From contig NC_087063.1 of NCBI RefSeq assembly GCF_963678635.1, positions 52,403,074 to 52,467,073 on the forward strand: DNA of 64,000 bases, read 5' to 3'. A model generated the notes under the pieces. It saw only the letters and a list, made by a program, of their open reading frames with translations, did no database searches and was not told the DNA's origin. The stretch is from Symsagittifera roscoffensis. Lineage: Eukaryota; Xenacoelomorpha; Acoela; Convolutidae. Positions within the stretch are counted from its first letter, which is position 1. Each line of letters starts with the position of its first letter. This document shows, piece by piece, positions 11,640 through 24,060 of this stretch. The translations under genes were made by a program, and so were the position numbers.

Positions 11640-12530
11640 CAGATGAGCAAGAACTACAACTCAAGCAACTCGCCAGGGCGCTAGTACGCTACAATCAGGA
11701 ACACTAACAGACATGATGATGCAATGAACTGCACCTCCAGCACATTAACATGGAAATTGACTCGCCATATTCCGAAATTACCAATGATGATCTCTTTATG
11801 ACAACCATGTTGAACATGCCTTTGCCCAGCTTGACTGCCCTAGCAAATTCATTTTGCTGAAATCGCCAATCGCCCTTCCATTGAATACAGATATTAAGTT
11901 AAACGACAGGATTCAGATTATTCAAGCTCTCACTTCATCCGACCCAGCATCTGCCAAGATTACCAAAGCGATTGGAGACTACATAGATCGACAGCAGACT
12001 TTTCTTTTCATCGACATTTCCGAGAACTTTCAGATTTTGGCCCTGAGCTTGTCAACTCCATCTGCCATCAACAACTTCAACAAATACACTTTGCAAAACT
12101 GCGTTCAAAATAAATTGGACTCCTTTTAGGTTGCAATTTTGCGGCACTATTGACACCAACAGAAGCCATCTCATCAAAACAGAACATATCGATTGGATGG
12201 AAAACGTCCCTAGGATGTACTCTTTGCGGAAGAGATAATGCAGCTAAACCCAACGATGCCAACCCAATTAACTTCACATCGGACGATTTGCTCTTCCGAC
12301 ATGTAGTCGAATGGATGAAGATGGACGCTGACGGAATTTCAACGGATCAACCCAGCCTCTCCGCAGACGACATGGAAGCCCTGTATATCTTCGACCACCG
12401 CCTACCCAATGGACACTACGAAGTTGGAATGTATTGGAAACACAATTGGCATTCGCCGAACAACCGATGGCTTGCCAAAAAGCAATTCCACAGGCTTCTA
12501 CGGTGAATACAAAGGAACCCCACCACCGAA
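11640..12530 (+). pseudogene. BEL/Pao protease and pre-RT region remnant
   Basis: The frame 12150-12506 (118 codons) contains SADDMEALYIFDHRLPNGHYEVGMYW and NRWLAKKQFHRLL. This matches the conserved BEL segment before RT, in which a Ser-x-x-D/E acid stretch is followed by G-x-Y-x-V-x-L/M-x-W and later an Arg/Leu-rich ER-like helix. The upstream 11854-12129 frame may cover part of the protease, but no active-site motif is visible. Confidence 0.5.
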
Positions 12531-13260
12531 ACCATGTACCAGTAAACCAATCGACACGGATCTTTAGAAAGGATTCATCATCGTAGTAGACTTCCTCACA
12601 AACCTCACAGAAGTTGTCAGGAGATATCGTGAAGACCAGATTGCCATCTCAGCAGACATCGAGGCAATCTTTATGCAAGACTTCTTTAAGCCTCAATATC
12701 AGCCCTACCTACGATTACTATAGAAATACAATCAACACAAGCCTATCACCTACCAGCATATTCGCCACAAAGACAGGGCCGACGAAATCCCAGGTTTGAT
12801 GCAAATCACAGAAAAGATTATCAACATGGATGGTCCCTGAAAAGCCGTATCAACGCCTGCCGAAGCCACCATTTGTATTAAAGGCCTTCAAACAATGCTT
12901 AGCCCTGGAGGCTCAAGCCTGACTAAGTAGACATCTAACTCTAGTTAAAAGGACCATCAACGAGAACCACATAGGAAACAGCGACACCATCCCATCAGAC
13001 GAAAAACCTCTCCAAAGAATTCTAGAAATCAAATGTAAGCCCGACCAGAACTTACGTCTTGCTGAAGCCAAAAAAACTTCTTACGATCGACAAAAAATAC
13101 CTCACCCAGCGCAAACTACTGAAGTTTCTTTCTTCATTTTTTGAGTAAGCATACCACTGACGAAACGACTTTGGAAATCACTTCAACTTGCCTGGACTCC
13201 TTGACATTAGTGAGACAATCCCCTCAACCTGGACCCTCTAAAAGATCTCAGCGAATCGAT
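12530..13260 (+). pseudogene. BEL/Pao reverse transcriptase remnant
   Basis: Around 12630-12700 one frame reads QIAISADIEAIFMQDFF, the counterpart of the BEL RT block where the first catalytic Asp sits in A-x-x-x-D-I-E-x-M/F-F. The YVDD block is not readable, and the region is cut by several stops. It is shorter than a full RT domain, so part is deleted. Confidence 0.5.
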
Positions 13261-13266
13261 TAAAAA

Positions 13267-13715
13267 ATGCAACCTGTTCGTCTGCCACGGAGTTACATCA
13301 GCACAGGAAAAAGTGTTCTCAACCAGCAACTCCATATCTTCAACGACGCCTCGGAGCTTGCCCATGTACCAGTTGCTTACTTCAGGAATACCTACACCGA
13401 AAAAACAGTGGATCTAAAGTTCATCATCGGAAAAGCACGAGAATCTCCCCTCAAAAGGATGGCAATACCGAACTTGGAACTAAAAGCCGCGACAAATGGA
13501 ATCAAAATTGCGCGATTTGTCAAAGGACAGCACGAAATCAAGGCTGACTTTACAACACTCTGAAAAGGATGTACCACCTTATTACATTGGATCGGTTCTC
13601 CAAACCAGCGCCAACGGATTTTCATTGCCAACCGCCTGAATTTCATCTTGGACTCAACTTCCCAACAAAATTGGAGACACTTATCTAGCAAAGACAACCC
13701 TGCCGACGATTGAAC
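13267..13715 (+). pseudogene. BEL/Pao RNase H remnant
   Basis: The frame 13267-13563 (98 codons) reads LHIFNDASELAHVPVAYF, then KARESPLKRMAIPNLELKAA, the characteristic BEL RNase H first-Asp and first-Glu blocks. A frame change then gives ANRLNFILDST followed by NWRHLSSKDNPADD, the last Asp block that in BEL elements joins RNase H to integrase. This is the clearest BEL signature in the window. It is inactive because of the frame change. Confidence 0.75.
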
Positions 13716-13949
13716 ACGTGGTTACAAAGCATGCGACATGACAACCGATACTCAATGTACCAGAGGGCCAGCCTTCCTTTCAAAACTTTTATCAGAATGG
13801 CCAAATTTTTTAGCAGAATCTTCAAGAAATTACAGCCTTTGGTTGATGTTCTAACGACAGCCAGCAATAACTCAGCCGACAGCAAGCCTCAGTATTCAAC
13901 CAACCTCTTCAGTGATTGACTACAGCTGATTCAGCCCCTAGACGCGAGC

Positions 13950-15063
13950 TGTAAAAAAGACAGCATATGTCAAACTCTTCGTACAGAATCTCAGGCGAAG
14001 GAATGACGCTAGCTTACACTTCATGATCCGCCAATGCTTTTGCTTCTTTTGTGAAAGCTTGCCAAATCGACAGTTTGCTAGAGGAAGTGAACAGCTTTCG
14101 GAAATAAAAACATCCAAAACCAGCCCGCAGCCGACTACACACATTCTGCCCAACTCTCGACAAACATGAATTTCTTTGAACCAAAGGACGACCCAGCAAA
14201 GCAAAAATTTATCTCTCCAGCCGCCAAACAGTTAATCATGGACTCAGAAAACAAACCATTCGCCTCTTTCTGCAGCATAATCACTACAGCAACGGAAATT
14301 TTGGCTATGAACACAGCCGCAGCATTGTATAATAAAACTTCTGGGTTCTCCAGGCACAGAAAGTTCGGAAAAGAATCATCTGGCAAGCCTACAACGCCGC
14401 CGACTACGTCAAAAACCAACTGCGCCTCTAATGGACGACTTAATTTTTTCGACGTTGTCAGTACCAGACAGCAACTTATCATACCACACGAAAGTACCAC
14501 ACGGAAATTTTCCAAAAGGTTTGTTCTGCTCTTCATATGCCTAGTTACTTGAGCATTACATAATGGACTCTGCTACTTTATCAACGCCGACTGCACTTTT
14601 TAAGCTCTTCGTCATTCCATTGCCCGACGCAGAAAGATCAACTAAAAACAATCAGACAGCAGTCAAACAGCTCAAACAGCAGATCGAAATTCAGTTCAAA
14701 AAGCAGATCGAAAATCTTGGGTTAAAATGGAAATTTAACCCACACGCCGCGCCACAGTTTGGAGAGTCTTGGGAAAGTTTGGTGAAAGTTTTCGAGGCTC
14801 CGTTCTAGAAACTAATTGGATCGTGCCCCATCGATGACGAAACATGTAACGAACACCACTTTTTGGTTGTCAGCTTGATGGTTGCTTCATCAGCAGCCGA
14901 ATACCTACAACAAGAAGAAATCCAATCAAGAGAAAAAAACTTTATCGACGGTTTTCACGACTCCAAGCAGATCACTGCAGGCTCAACTGAGTTAAATATT
15001 CATCCCGTTGGAGATTTCAACGAAAAATTCCACAATAAGGGGGCTTACATACTTCAAAGTTAG
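13950..15063 (+). pseudogene. BEL/Pao integrase remnant
   Basis: The open frame 14563-14808 ends WKFNPHAAPQFGESWESLVK, a near-perfect match to the BEL/Pao integrase motif W-x-F-N-P-P-x-A-P-H-x-G-G-x-W-E-R-L-V that carries the catalytic Glu. Upstream (14166-14552) the core is too damaged to read both Asp blocks. 14863-15063 continues as the integrase tail (LLVVSLMVASSAAEY region). Confidence 0.65.
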
Positions 15064-15490
15064 AGACTTGAAAAAGTTTAGCCGAATACACTCAACAGCA
15101 TCTGCCGAGCCTATGGTCACCTCCGCGACATCAAATTTCTCATTTTTCAAAAAATTCATATCTCCATTCATTTTGGAACAGACAACATCGACTTTTCTAC
15201 GACAACTTCAGTTATCAAAGGACCTGACACTTTCCCTCGAGCAATTGCATCAGCCCTTGGATGGACCATTGGACGCCCAAACTAACACTATCGAAAGACG
15301 AACGCCATGCGTTGGAAATTTTACGGAAAAAGTATCACCAACAAAAACAACTGCTACGACCCTGGACTACAATGGAAGCCCCATGCAACTCTGCCAAACA
15401 GTTACGCTTCAGCATTCCAGCAGTTCAAAAAGATGCGAACACGGCTTGAAAAAGACCCCAACAAACTGAAAAGGTATCAAAACACTATTT
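15064..15490 (+). pseudogene. Second BEL/Pao copy: protease end and pre-RT fragment, out of order
   Basis: Downstream of the integrase the sequence returns to an upstream part of BEL pol. A frame near 15170-15290 gives GTDNIDF and GPDTFPRAIASALGWTIG, as at the end of the BEL protease, and 15307-15490 gives NSYASAFQQFKKMRTRLEKD followed by a Tyr-containing helix, the pre-RT 'A-x-x-R-x-x-x-L-E-R' segment. The first copy has its own version at 12150-12506, so this is a piece of a second insertion or a rearrangement. Its right end meets the satellite array. Confidence 0.6.
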
Positions 15491-16737
15491 CATGTGACCT
15501 TGACATTAGAAAACTCCTTCTTAATCCAAGAAGAAAGTGCTTGTCTTTTTTCTCCCCAGCCAATAGCCTTTTCAACTCTCTCAACCAAAAGTCGATTTGG
15601 TCTCATTTTCTCGGTTGTCTTGAATCAGTTTTGAAACGTTTTTTTTGTGTTCAACCATGACGAAATGTGTTTCATTTTTCTCAAAAAACTGGATGTCAAT
15701 AGATTTCAAAGGTCTCGAATGTCATGACGAAGAAAAATTTTTCTCGCCTTTCTATCTGCTGCAGTTACTCCAAATTGATCGAAATGAAAGCACATTTGCT
15801 TCAACTCTAACAATTTTTGAGTGTGCCGACCCATTTTTCTTAAATTTCTTCACAAAAATTTGGACTAGAAATTGAACATAAATCTGCTCGACCTATGTTT
15901 TGTATTTGATTGACAGTTTTTTGGCTGTTTTCGACTTTTACTCCGACTGTGCTCGAAATAAGTTTCGAGTGTGCCAGAATTGCTTTCTCAATCAAACTTC
16001 CTTACATTTTAATTTCTCCTCCAAAATTTGTTACGTTTCAGCTTTCTTAATCCAAGAAGAAAGTGTTTGTCTATGTTCGTCTCAGTTTATTGCCTTTTCA
16101 ACTCTCTCAACCAAAACTCGATTTGGTCCCATTTTCTCGGTTGCGTTGAATCAATTGTGAAACTTTTTTTTGTTCAACCCCGACGAAATGTGTTTCAATT
16201 TTATCGAACAAAATGTCAATAGACTTCAAAGGTCTCGATTTTCATGATGAAGATATTTTTTTTTGCCTTACTATCGACTGCGATTGCTCCAAATTGTTCG
16301 AAATGAAATCAAATTTGCTTCAAATCTAACAATTTTTGAGTGTGCCTGACCCATTTTTCTTCAATTTCTTGACAAAAATTTGGACCACAAATTGAACATA
16401 AATCTGCTCGACCTATAATTTGTATTTGATTGACCGATTTTTGGCTGTTTTCGACTTTTACTCCGACTGTGCTCGAGATAAGTCTCGAGTGTACCAGAAT
16501 TGCTTTCTCAACCGAACTTCCTTACAATTTAACTTCTCCTCCAAAGTTTGTTACGTTTCCGCTTTCTTAATCCAAGAACAAAGTGTTTGTCTTTGTTCGT
16601 CCCAATTTATAGCCTTTTCAACTCTCAACCAATAATCAATTTGCTCACATTTTCTCGGTTGTCTTGAATCAATTTTGAAACGTTTTTTTTTGTTCAACCT
16701 CGACGAGATGGGTTTCAATTTTCTCGATCAAAAATTT

Positions 16738-16965
16738 GGCTCTTTTCCAGTCCCCCCCCCCCCCTCCTTTGATATTTTCTGAAATTCAACATGTGAAAGA
16801 CTATTTAAAAAGACTTTTCATGTTATAAACTAAATTAAAACGTGTGAGCGTGAACAAGTGAACAAATTTGTACCGCATTTTCTACATGCAAAATGCCGTG
16901 TGAACAATTTTTGAACTTTTTTATTTTGTATTTTTACGAGGGGGAAGGGAAACTGGAAAAGAGCC
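16738..16965. mobile_element. 228-bp MITE with hAT-type 8-bp target duplication
   Basis: The insert starts GGCTCTTTTCCAGT and ends ACTGGAAAAGAGCC, a perfect 14-bp terminal inverted repeat extended by C-rich/G-rich runs. It is flanked on both sides by AAAAATTT (16730-16737 and 16966-16973). Removing it and one flank restores the array consensus (CTCGATCAAAAATTTTCGATAG). An 8-bp target duplication and short TIRs point to a nonautonomous hAT-superfamily element. It has no coding capacity. Confidence 0.85.
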
Positions 16966-17896
16966 AAAAATTTTCGATAGATTTCAAAGGTCTCATTTGT
17001 CTTGACGAAGAAAGTTTTTCTCGCCTTATTATCGGCTGCGGTTGCTCCAAAATGTTCCACATGAAAGCACATTTGCTTTAATTCTAAAAAGTTTTGAGTG
17101 TGTCTGACCCAATTTTTTTAAAATTCCTTGACAAAAATTTGGACCAAACATCAGACATAAACTGCTCGACCTATCTTTTGTATTTCATTGACCACTTTTT
17201 GGCTGTTATCGACCTTTACTCCGACTGTGCTCGAAATAATTTTCGAGTGTGTCAGAACTGTTTTTTGAATTGAGTTTTTGATCAAAACACGGATTGTCAG
17301 ATCGTCTCGGCTATAAATTGGTATGTTTTGACTTTCACGACCAAACTTTGATATGTTTCAACTTTCTCGTCAAACTTTTGTAATGTTTCCGATTTCTCAA
17401 TCCAACAAGAGATTCTTCGTCTTTGTTCGTCCCAGTTTACAGTTTTTTCAACATTCTCAATCAAACGTCGATAAGCTTCCTTTTTCTCGGCTGTCTTGGA
17501 TCACTTTTTCAAACGCGTTTTGTTCAACCCTGACTAGATGTGTTTCATTTTTCCCGAACAAAAAAGTGGGTAGATTTGAATGCCTCCCTTTCCTTGACAA
17601 CCAAAAACTTTCTCGCTTTACTTTCAGCTTTGGTTGCTCGAAGCTGTTCGAAATGAAAATACATCTGGCTGAAACTTTTTTTTCAATTTAAGTGTTGAAT
17701 AGTTGATTTTTTTGACCAAGTAATTTCTAATTCTCATTTTCAACCAAATAGCTCATTAAAGTAAACAAATTTTTTTTGGTCTACATTCGGTTTTACAAAC
17801 TTCTGTTAGTGTTTTTTGGTACAATCGGTTCGTGGTATAATTTCTTGAACAAAAAAGTGGGTAGACTTCGAATGTCTCGATTTTCTTGATAAACAA

Positions 17897-17948
17897 AAAT
17901 TGCTAGATCAAAAGTTGCTAGGTCGAAAATTTTTTGATCTAGCAATTT
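17897..17948. repeat. Perfect 17-bp hairpin within the array
   Basis: AAATTGCTAGATCAAAA at 17897-17913 and its exact reverse complement at 17932-17948 flank an 18-nt loop that holds another partial copy (GTTGCTAGGTCGAAAA). A decayed version lies near 20265-20325. It belongs to the longer array variant. Confidence 0.7.
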
Positions 17949-20900
17949 GAAGTTATCAATATCAAAGAAATAAGTCACAAAAGAAGACTGGTGTTGTGGG
18001 TCGATATCAAGTTTTTCAAATTGTTATTAAGATTTTCTGATACAGTAGATTCATGGAAGTGGTAATAAATTTTCAAAAAAAATCTGCTCGACGTATTATT
18101 CGAAAGTGATCGACATACCCTTTGACTGTGCTCGAACTATCTATCGGCTTTCTCAACAGAAATTGAATAAATTTTGACTGTGCTTGACCTGGATTTCGAC
18201 TTTAATCGAAATGTTTTTTGAATACGTTTGACCTATTTAATGAAAATATCGACCAAATATATAATTGTCTGGTCCCGCATAAACATAATTTGATATGTTT
18301 TGTTTTCTCAATCAAACTACTAACATTTTAATTTCTCCTCCAAAGTGGTTACAATTTTGTTCTCTTAATCCACGAAGAAAAATTTTGTTTTTGATTGTCC
18401 CAGCTTATAGCTTTTTCAACTCACTCAACCAAATGTTGACTTGCTCCCATTTTCTCGGCTGACTTGAATCAATTTTGATACGTTTTTTTGTTCAACCCCG
18501 ATGAAATGTGTTTCAATTTTTTCGAACCCAATTGTCGATAGATTTCAATGTCTCGATTTTCTTGACAAAGAAAAATTTTCTCGCTTTTTTATCGGCTGCG
18601 GTTGCTTCAAACTGTTCGAAATAAAAACACATTTGGTTTAAATTTAATAATTTTTGAGTGTGCCTGACCAATTTTTTAAGTTTCTTGACAAAAATTCAGA
18701 CCAAAAATTGGATATAAATCTGCTCGACCTATGTTTTGCATTTGATTGACCATTTTTTGCCTGTTGTCGACTCTTACTCCGACTAAAAAGTTTCGAGTTT
18801 CGAGTGTGCCAGAACTGTTTTTTGAATTGAATTTTTCGATCAAAACAAGGATTTTCAGACCGTCTCGATCATAAATTGGCTTTCTTTGACTTTATCTATC
18901 AAATTTTGATATGTTCCAAATTTCCCGTCAAAGTTTTGTAATGTTACCAATTTCTCAATCCAACAAGAGATTCTTCGTCTTTGTTCGTCTCAGTTTACAT
19001 CTTTTTCTACTCTCTCAACCAAAACACGATATGCTATCTTTTTTTCGGTTGTCTTGGATCACTTTTTTAAACGCTTTTTTTTCAACCCTGAATAGATATG
19101 TTTCATTTTTCCCGAAATCAAAAAATGTCAATAGAATTCGAAGCTTTCTTCTTTCTATTTTTTTGACAAACAAAAATTTTTTCGCTTTTCTTTTGGCGGC
19201 GGTTGCTCCAAACTGTGCAAAATGAAAACATATCTAGTTAAAAATTAATAAATTTTGAGTGTTCCTGGCGTATTTTCTGAATTTTTGACAAAATTTGACC
19301 AAAATTCGGAAATAAATATGCTCTACCTATGTTGTGATTGGGCATGACATTTGCTTTGACTGTGCTCGAAGTATCTTTCGACTTTCTCCACAGAAAATGG
19401 ATAAGATTTGAATGTGCTTGACTGGTGTTTCGACTGACCTCGAATTAGATTTTGAGTGGGTCTGACCTTAGTTTTTAATTTATCGATCAAAATTTGATTT
19501 TTCTGGACCCTCTGGACCAAAATTCGGTATTTTTTGACTTTCGCAACCAAATTTCTTCACAACTCAACAGCTCGTACAAATTTTGTTTTGTTTCCGCTTT
19601 CTCAACCCAAAAAGCAATCGCTCGTCTTTGTTCGTCCCAGTTTATAGCTTTTTCAATTTTCTCGACCAACAGTCGATAAGATTCCATTTTCTCGGCTGTC
19701 TTGGATAAGTTTTTGAAACGTATTTCAGTTTTCTCAAGCAAGGTTGTGGATAGATTTAGAAGGTTTCGATATTTTTGACAAAAAAAATTTTCTTGCTTTA
19801 TTATCGGCTGCAATTGCTCTAAACCGTTCAAAATGAAAACATATCTTTTTGTTCGAAATCAAAACCAAAAAACCGTTCAAAATGAAAACGCAATTTTTTC
19901 TCTGATAATTCTTTTTCAGCTCTTGCTGCATACGTCGACTATGTGGCCTTTTTCATTTACGTGGTCGAGACTGTCGGAACGTCGCGACCATAAGTTGATA
20001 TATTAGACTTTCTGAACCAAAATTTGATATGTTTAGTCCAATTTTGTAAGGTTTTCGCTTTCTCAATCCAACAAGAAATTGTTCGTCTCTGTTCGTCCCA
20101 GCTTACAGCTTTTTCAAATCTCTCATCCAAAAGTCAAAATGGTTCCTTTTTCTCGGCTGTCTTGGCTCCTTTAATTAACCATTTTTTTTGAACCCACAAG
20201 AGATGTGTTTTAATTTCTCGAACAACAAAGTGGGTAAATTTCGAATGTCTCGATTTTCTTGATAAACAAAAACTGCTATGTCAAAAGTTGCTAGTCGAAA
20301 AACTTTTTGACCTAGCATTCTGAAGTTATCAATATCAAAGAATTAATTCACAAAAGAAGACTAGTGTTGTGGGTCGATATCAAGTTTTTCAAACTGTTAT
20401 TAAGATTTTCTGATATAGTCGATTCTTGGAAGTGGTAATAAATTTTCGAAAAAAATCTGCTCGACGTATTATTCGAAAGTGATCGACATACCCTTTGACT
20501 GTGCTCGACCTATCTATTGGCTTTCTCAACAGAAATTGAATAAATTTTGACTGTGCTTGAAATATTTTTGAATGCGTTTGACCTTATTAATGAAAATATC
20601 GACCAATCTTGGGTTGCCTGGACTCTCTCGACCATAATTTGGTATGTTTTGCTTTCTCAATCAAACTTCCTTACATTTGATTCTCTCCTCAAAAAACGTT
20701 ACGGTTCTGCTTTCTTAAACTAAAGAAAATATTTGTCTTTGTTCAGCCTAGTTTATAGCCTTTTCAACTCTCTCAACCAAAAGTCGATATGCTCCCATTT
20801 TCTTGGCTGTCTTGATTCTTTTTTGATACGTTTTTTGTTCAACCGCGACGAGATGTTCATCAATTTTTTCGAACAAAAGTGTCGAAAGACTTCAAGGGTT

Positions 20901-23893
20901 TCAATTTTCTTGACAAAGAAAAATTTTGTCGCTTTATCATTGGCTGCGGTTGCTCCAAACTAATCGAAATAAAAACACATTTGCTTCAAAATTAATAAAT
21001 TTTGGGTGTGTCTGACCTATTTTTTGAGTTTCCTGACCAAAATTTGGACCGAAATTTGGACATGAATTTCCTCGATCTATATTTTGTATTTGATTGACCA
21101 TTATTTGACTGTTTTCGATCTTTACTCCGATTGTGCTCAAAATAGGTTTCGAGTATGCCTGACTTGTTTTTTGAATTAAATTTTCCGATCAAAACACGGA
21201 TTGTCAGAGCGTCTCGACTAAACATCGGCATTTTTTGACTTTCTCGATCAAACTTTGACATATTTTAACTTGCTCATCAAAATTTTGTAATGTTTCCACT
21301 TTCTCAATCGAACAATATATTCTTCGTCTTTTTTGTCCCAGCTTACAGCTCTTTAACTCTCTCAACCAAAAGTCGATATGCTTCCTTTTTCTCGGCTCTC
21401 TTGGATCATTTTTTCTAACTCTTTTTTGTTCAACCCGACGAGATGTGTTTCAATTTCCTCAAACAATGATGCGTTAAATTTGGAATGTCTCAATTACCTC
21501 GACAATTTTTTTTTCGCCTTATTATCGGTTGCGATTGCTCCAAACTTCGAAAGTTTTTCAAAATCTTAATCAAAACTTGGAATTTGTCCGGACCTTTTGG
21601 ACCAAAATGCGGTATGTCTTGACTTCCTCAACCTGACCGAGTTTTAAAATTTCTTGACAAAATTTCGACCACAAATTGGACATAAATCTGCTCGACCTAT
21701 GTTTTGCATTTGATTGACCATTTTTTGGCTGTTGTCGACTTTTACTCCGACTAATAAGTTTGGAGTTTTGAGTGGGCCAGAATTGTTTTTTGAATTGAAT
21801 TTTTTGATCAAAACACGGATTGTTAGACCGTCTCGATCATAAATTGGCATCCTTTGACTTTATCGAACAAACTTTGATATGTTTCAACTTTCCCGTCAAA
21901 GTTTTGTAATGTTACCAATTCCTCAATCCAACAAGAGATTCTTCGTCTTTGTTCGTCCCAGCTTGCATCTTTTCCTACTCTCTCAACCAAAACTTTATAT
22001 GCTCCCTTTTTCTCGGTTGTCTTGGATCACTTTATCAAACGCTTTTTTTAACCCTGAGTAGATGTGTTTCATTTTTCCCGAAATCAAAAAATGTCAATAG
22101 AATTCGAAGCTTTCTTTTTTCTTGACAAACTAAAATTTTTTCGCTTTTCAATTGGCTGCGGTTGCTCCAAACTGTACGTAATGAAGAAATACGTAAATTC
22201 GAATGTAGAAACATGAAAACACGTCTTCGAAATGAAAACACATCTAGTTAATATATAATAAATTTTGATTTCTCCTGACTTATTTTCTGAGTTTCCTGAC
22301 AAAGTTTGACCAAAATTCGAATGTAGAAACATGAAAACACGTCTTCGAAATGAAAACACATCTAGTTAATATATAATAAATTTTGAGTGCTCCTGACGCA
22401 TTTTCTGAATTTCTTGACAAAATTTGACCAAAATTCGGAAATAGAAACATGAAATATTCGACATGAAAACACGTCTTTTTGTTCAAAATCAAAAACAAAA
22501 AGTTGTTCAAATTGAAAACGCATTTTTTCTCTTATGCTTTTTTTCAGCTCTTGCTTCATACGTCGACTACAAGGCCTTTTTCATTTACGTGGTCGAGAGC
22601 AAAAATCAAGGAAGTTCGACATTTACTCTTGAAAATTTTGTTATGTTTCCATTTTCTCAATCCAACCAAAATTTTTCGTCTTTTTTCATCCATCTGCAGA
22701 TTTTCTTCAACTTTCTCGACCAAGAGTCGATATGTTTTTATCTCCTCCTCTGTTTTGACCTACATTTTTAGAGCGTTTTCGTCTTCATGCCGGCCCAGAT
22801 ATGCTTCATTTCTTTAAACAAAGTTTTGGCTGTCACAAACAGAAAAACTTTCTCGCTTTACTATCACATTTGGTTTCAGTTTGCATTAAACTTTTACTTC
22901 AAAATGTGGAGTTGAAAATTCAAAATTTGTGACCTGGCAATTTGTTGTTCTCAATGTCAAACAAACAGTTCATAAAGGGAGACAGATTTTTATCGGTCTA
23001 AATAAAGTTTTACAAAATTCTGTTATATTTTTGGCACAGTCAAATCGGAAAGCGGTAATAAAATTTTCGAAAAACAATCTGCGCGATCTATGTTTCAAAT
23101 GTGATTGACCAACGTTTCGACTATTCTCGACCTATTATCGACTGTTCTCGAACTATATCTTTGATTCTGCTCGACAAATGTTTTCACTGCGCTCGTATTT
23201 TTTTGACAGCGTTCGACTTATGTTTTGATTTTGACCGACGTTTGTTTTGGTTTTCTCAACAAATCAGGTAAATTTTGGGTTGTTCGTCCCAGTTTAAAGC
23301 TTTTTCAACTCTCTCCACCAAAATTCGATATGCTTCATTTGTTTCAGCTGTCTTGAATCACTTTTCGAAACGCTTCTTTATGTTCAACACCGACTAGATG
23401 TGTTCCATTTTTCCCAAACAAATTTGTGGGTAGATTTCGAACGTCTCGAATTCCGGGCCAACAAATGTTTTATTGCTTCCCTATCGGCTGCGGTTGCTCC
23501 AAGCTGTTCAAATGAAAATACAAGCTGGCTTCAACTTTTTTATTCAAATTCTGGAGTTAAACTGATAATTTTCTTGACCAACTAATTTTTAAACCTCATT
23601 CATTATCAATCAAATAGTTCATAAATAGTTCAGAAATAATTCCAATAAGTTCTACAATTAGCTGTTAATATTTTTGGTACAGTTGAATCGTGGAAGTGGT
23701 AATAAAAACTTCGAAATAAATCTGCTCGACCTATGTTTTGATTGTGACTGATCAACTTTTCGAATGATTTCTACCTTTACTCCGATTATTCTCGAAACAA
23801 GTTTTGAGTGTGCCTGACCTATTTTCTCATTTTTTTGCCCAAAACGCGGATTGTTTCACCATCGCGACCATAATTTGGTATAGTTTGACTTTT

Positions 23894-24060
23894 TCAACTG
23901 AATTCGATGTTTCAACTTTATCGTCCGAATTTTGTAAGGTTTCCGCTTTCTCAATCCAATAAACAATGGCTAGTCTGCGTTTGTCCCACATTGAAGCTTT
24001 TTCAACTCTCTCAACCAAAAGTCGGTATGCTTCCCTTTTTTCGGCTGTCTTGGATCACTT
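23894..24060 (-). repeat. Example of the 30-bp period: in-phase decapeptide repeats on the - strand
   Basis: Anchors of the TCAAYC/TCGTCC type fall at 23921, 23951, 23981, 24011 and 24041, exactly 30 bp apart, with one 27-bp step before. Read on the - strand every unit begins with Glu or Lys and has the form E-K/R-V/A-E-x-x-x-x-L/M/W-V/D/I, about ten residues per repeat. The same phase and pattern are seen at 25379-25469 and in the 114-codon frame 19487-19831 (-). Steps in multiples of three suggest a coding origin. I recognise no protein family. Confidence 0.5.

Larger units (their letters stand above)
10500..15490 (+). mobile_element. Decayed BEL/Pao LTR retrotransposon, with a second fragment attached
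   Basis: BEL/Pao landmarks appear in order on the + strand: a Gag zinc-finger segment, a pre-RT segment, RT, a BEL-type RNase H and a BEL-type integrase. After the integrase, from about 15060, a protease/pre-RT segment appears again, which belongs upstream, so pieces of two copies are joined. Frames change every 100-300 bp. It runs straight into the satellite array near 15500, so no 3' LTR is present. Confidence 0.75.

Noticed and set aside
15900-16635. Several + strand Phe/Ser/Leu-rich frames of 60-112 codons in the array
   Set aside because: They are antisense or off-frame readings of the repeat, rich in TTT and TCT; the - strand 30-bp phase is the better candidate.
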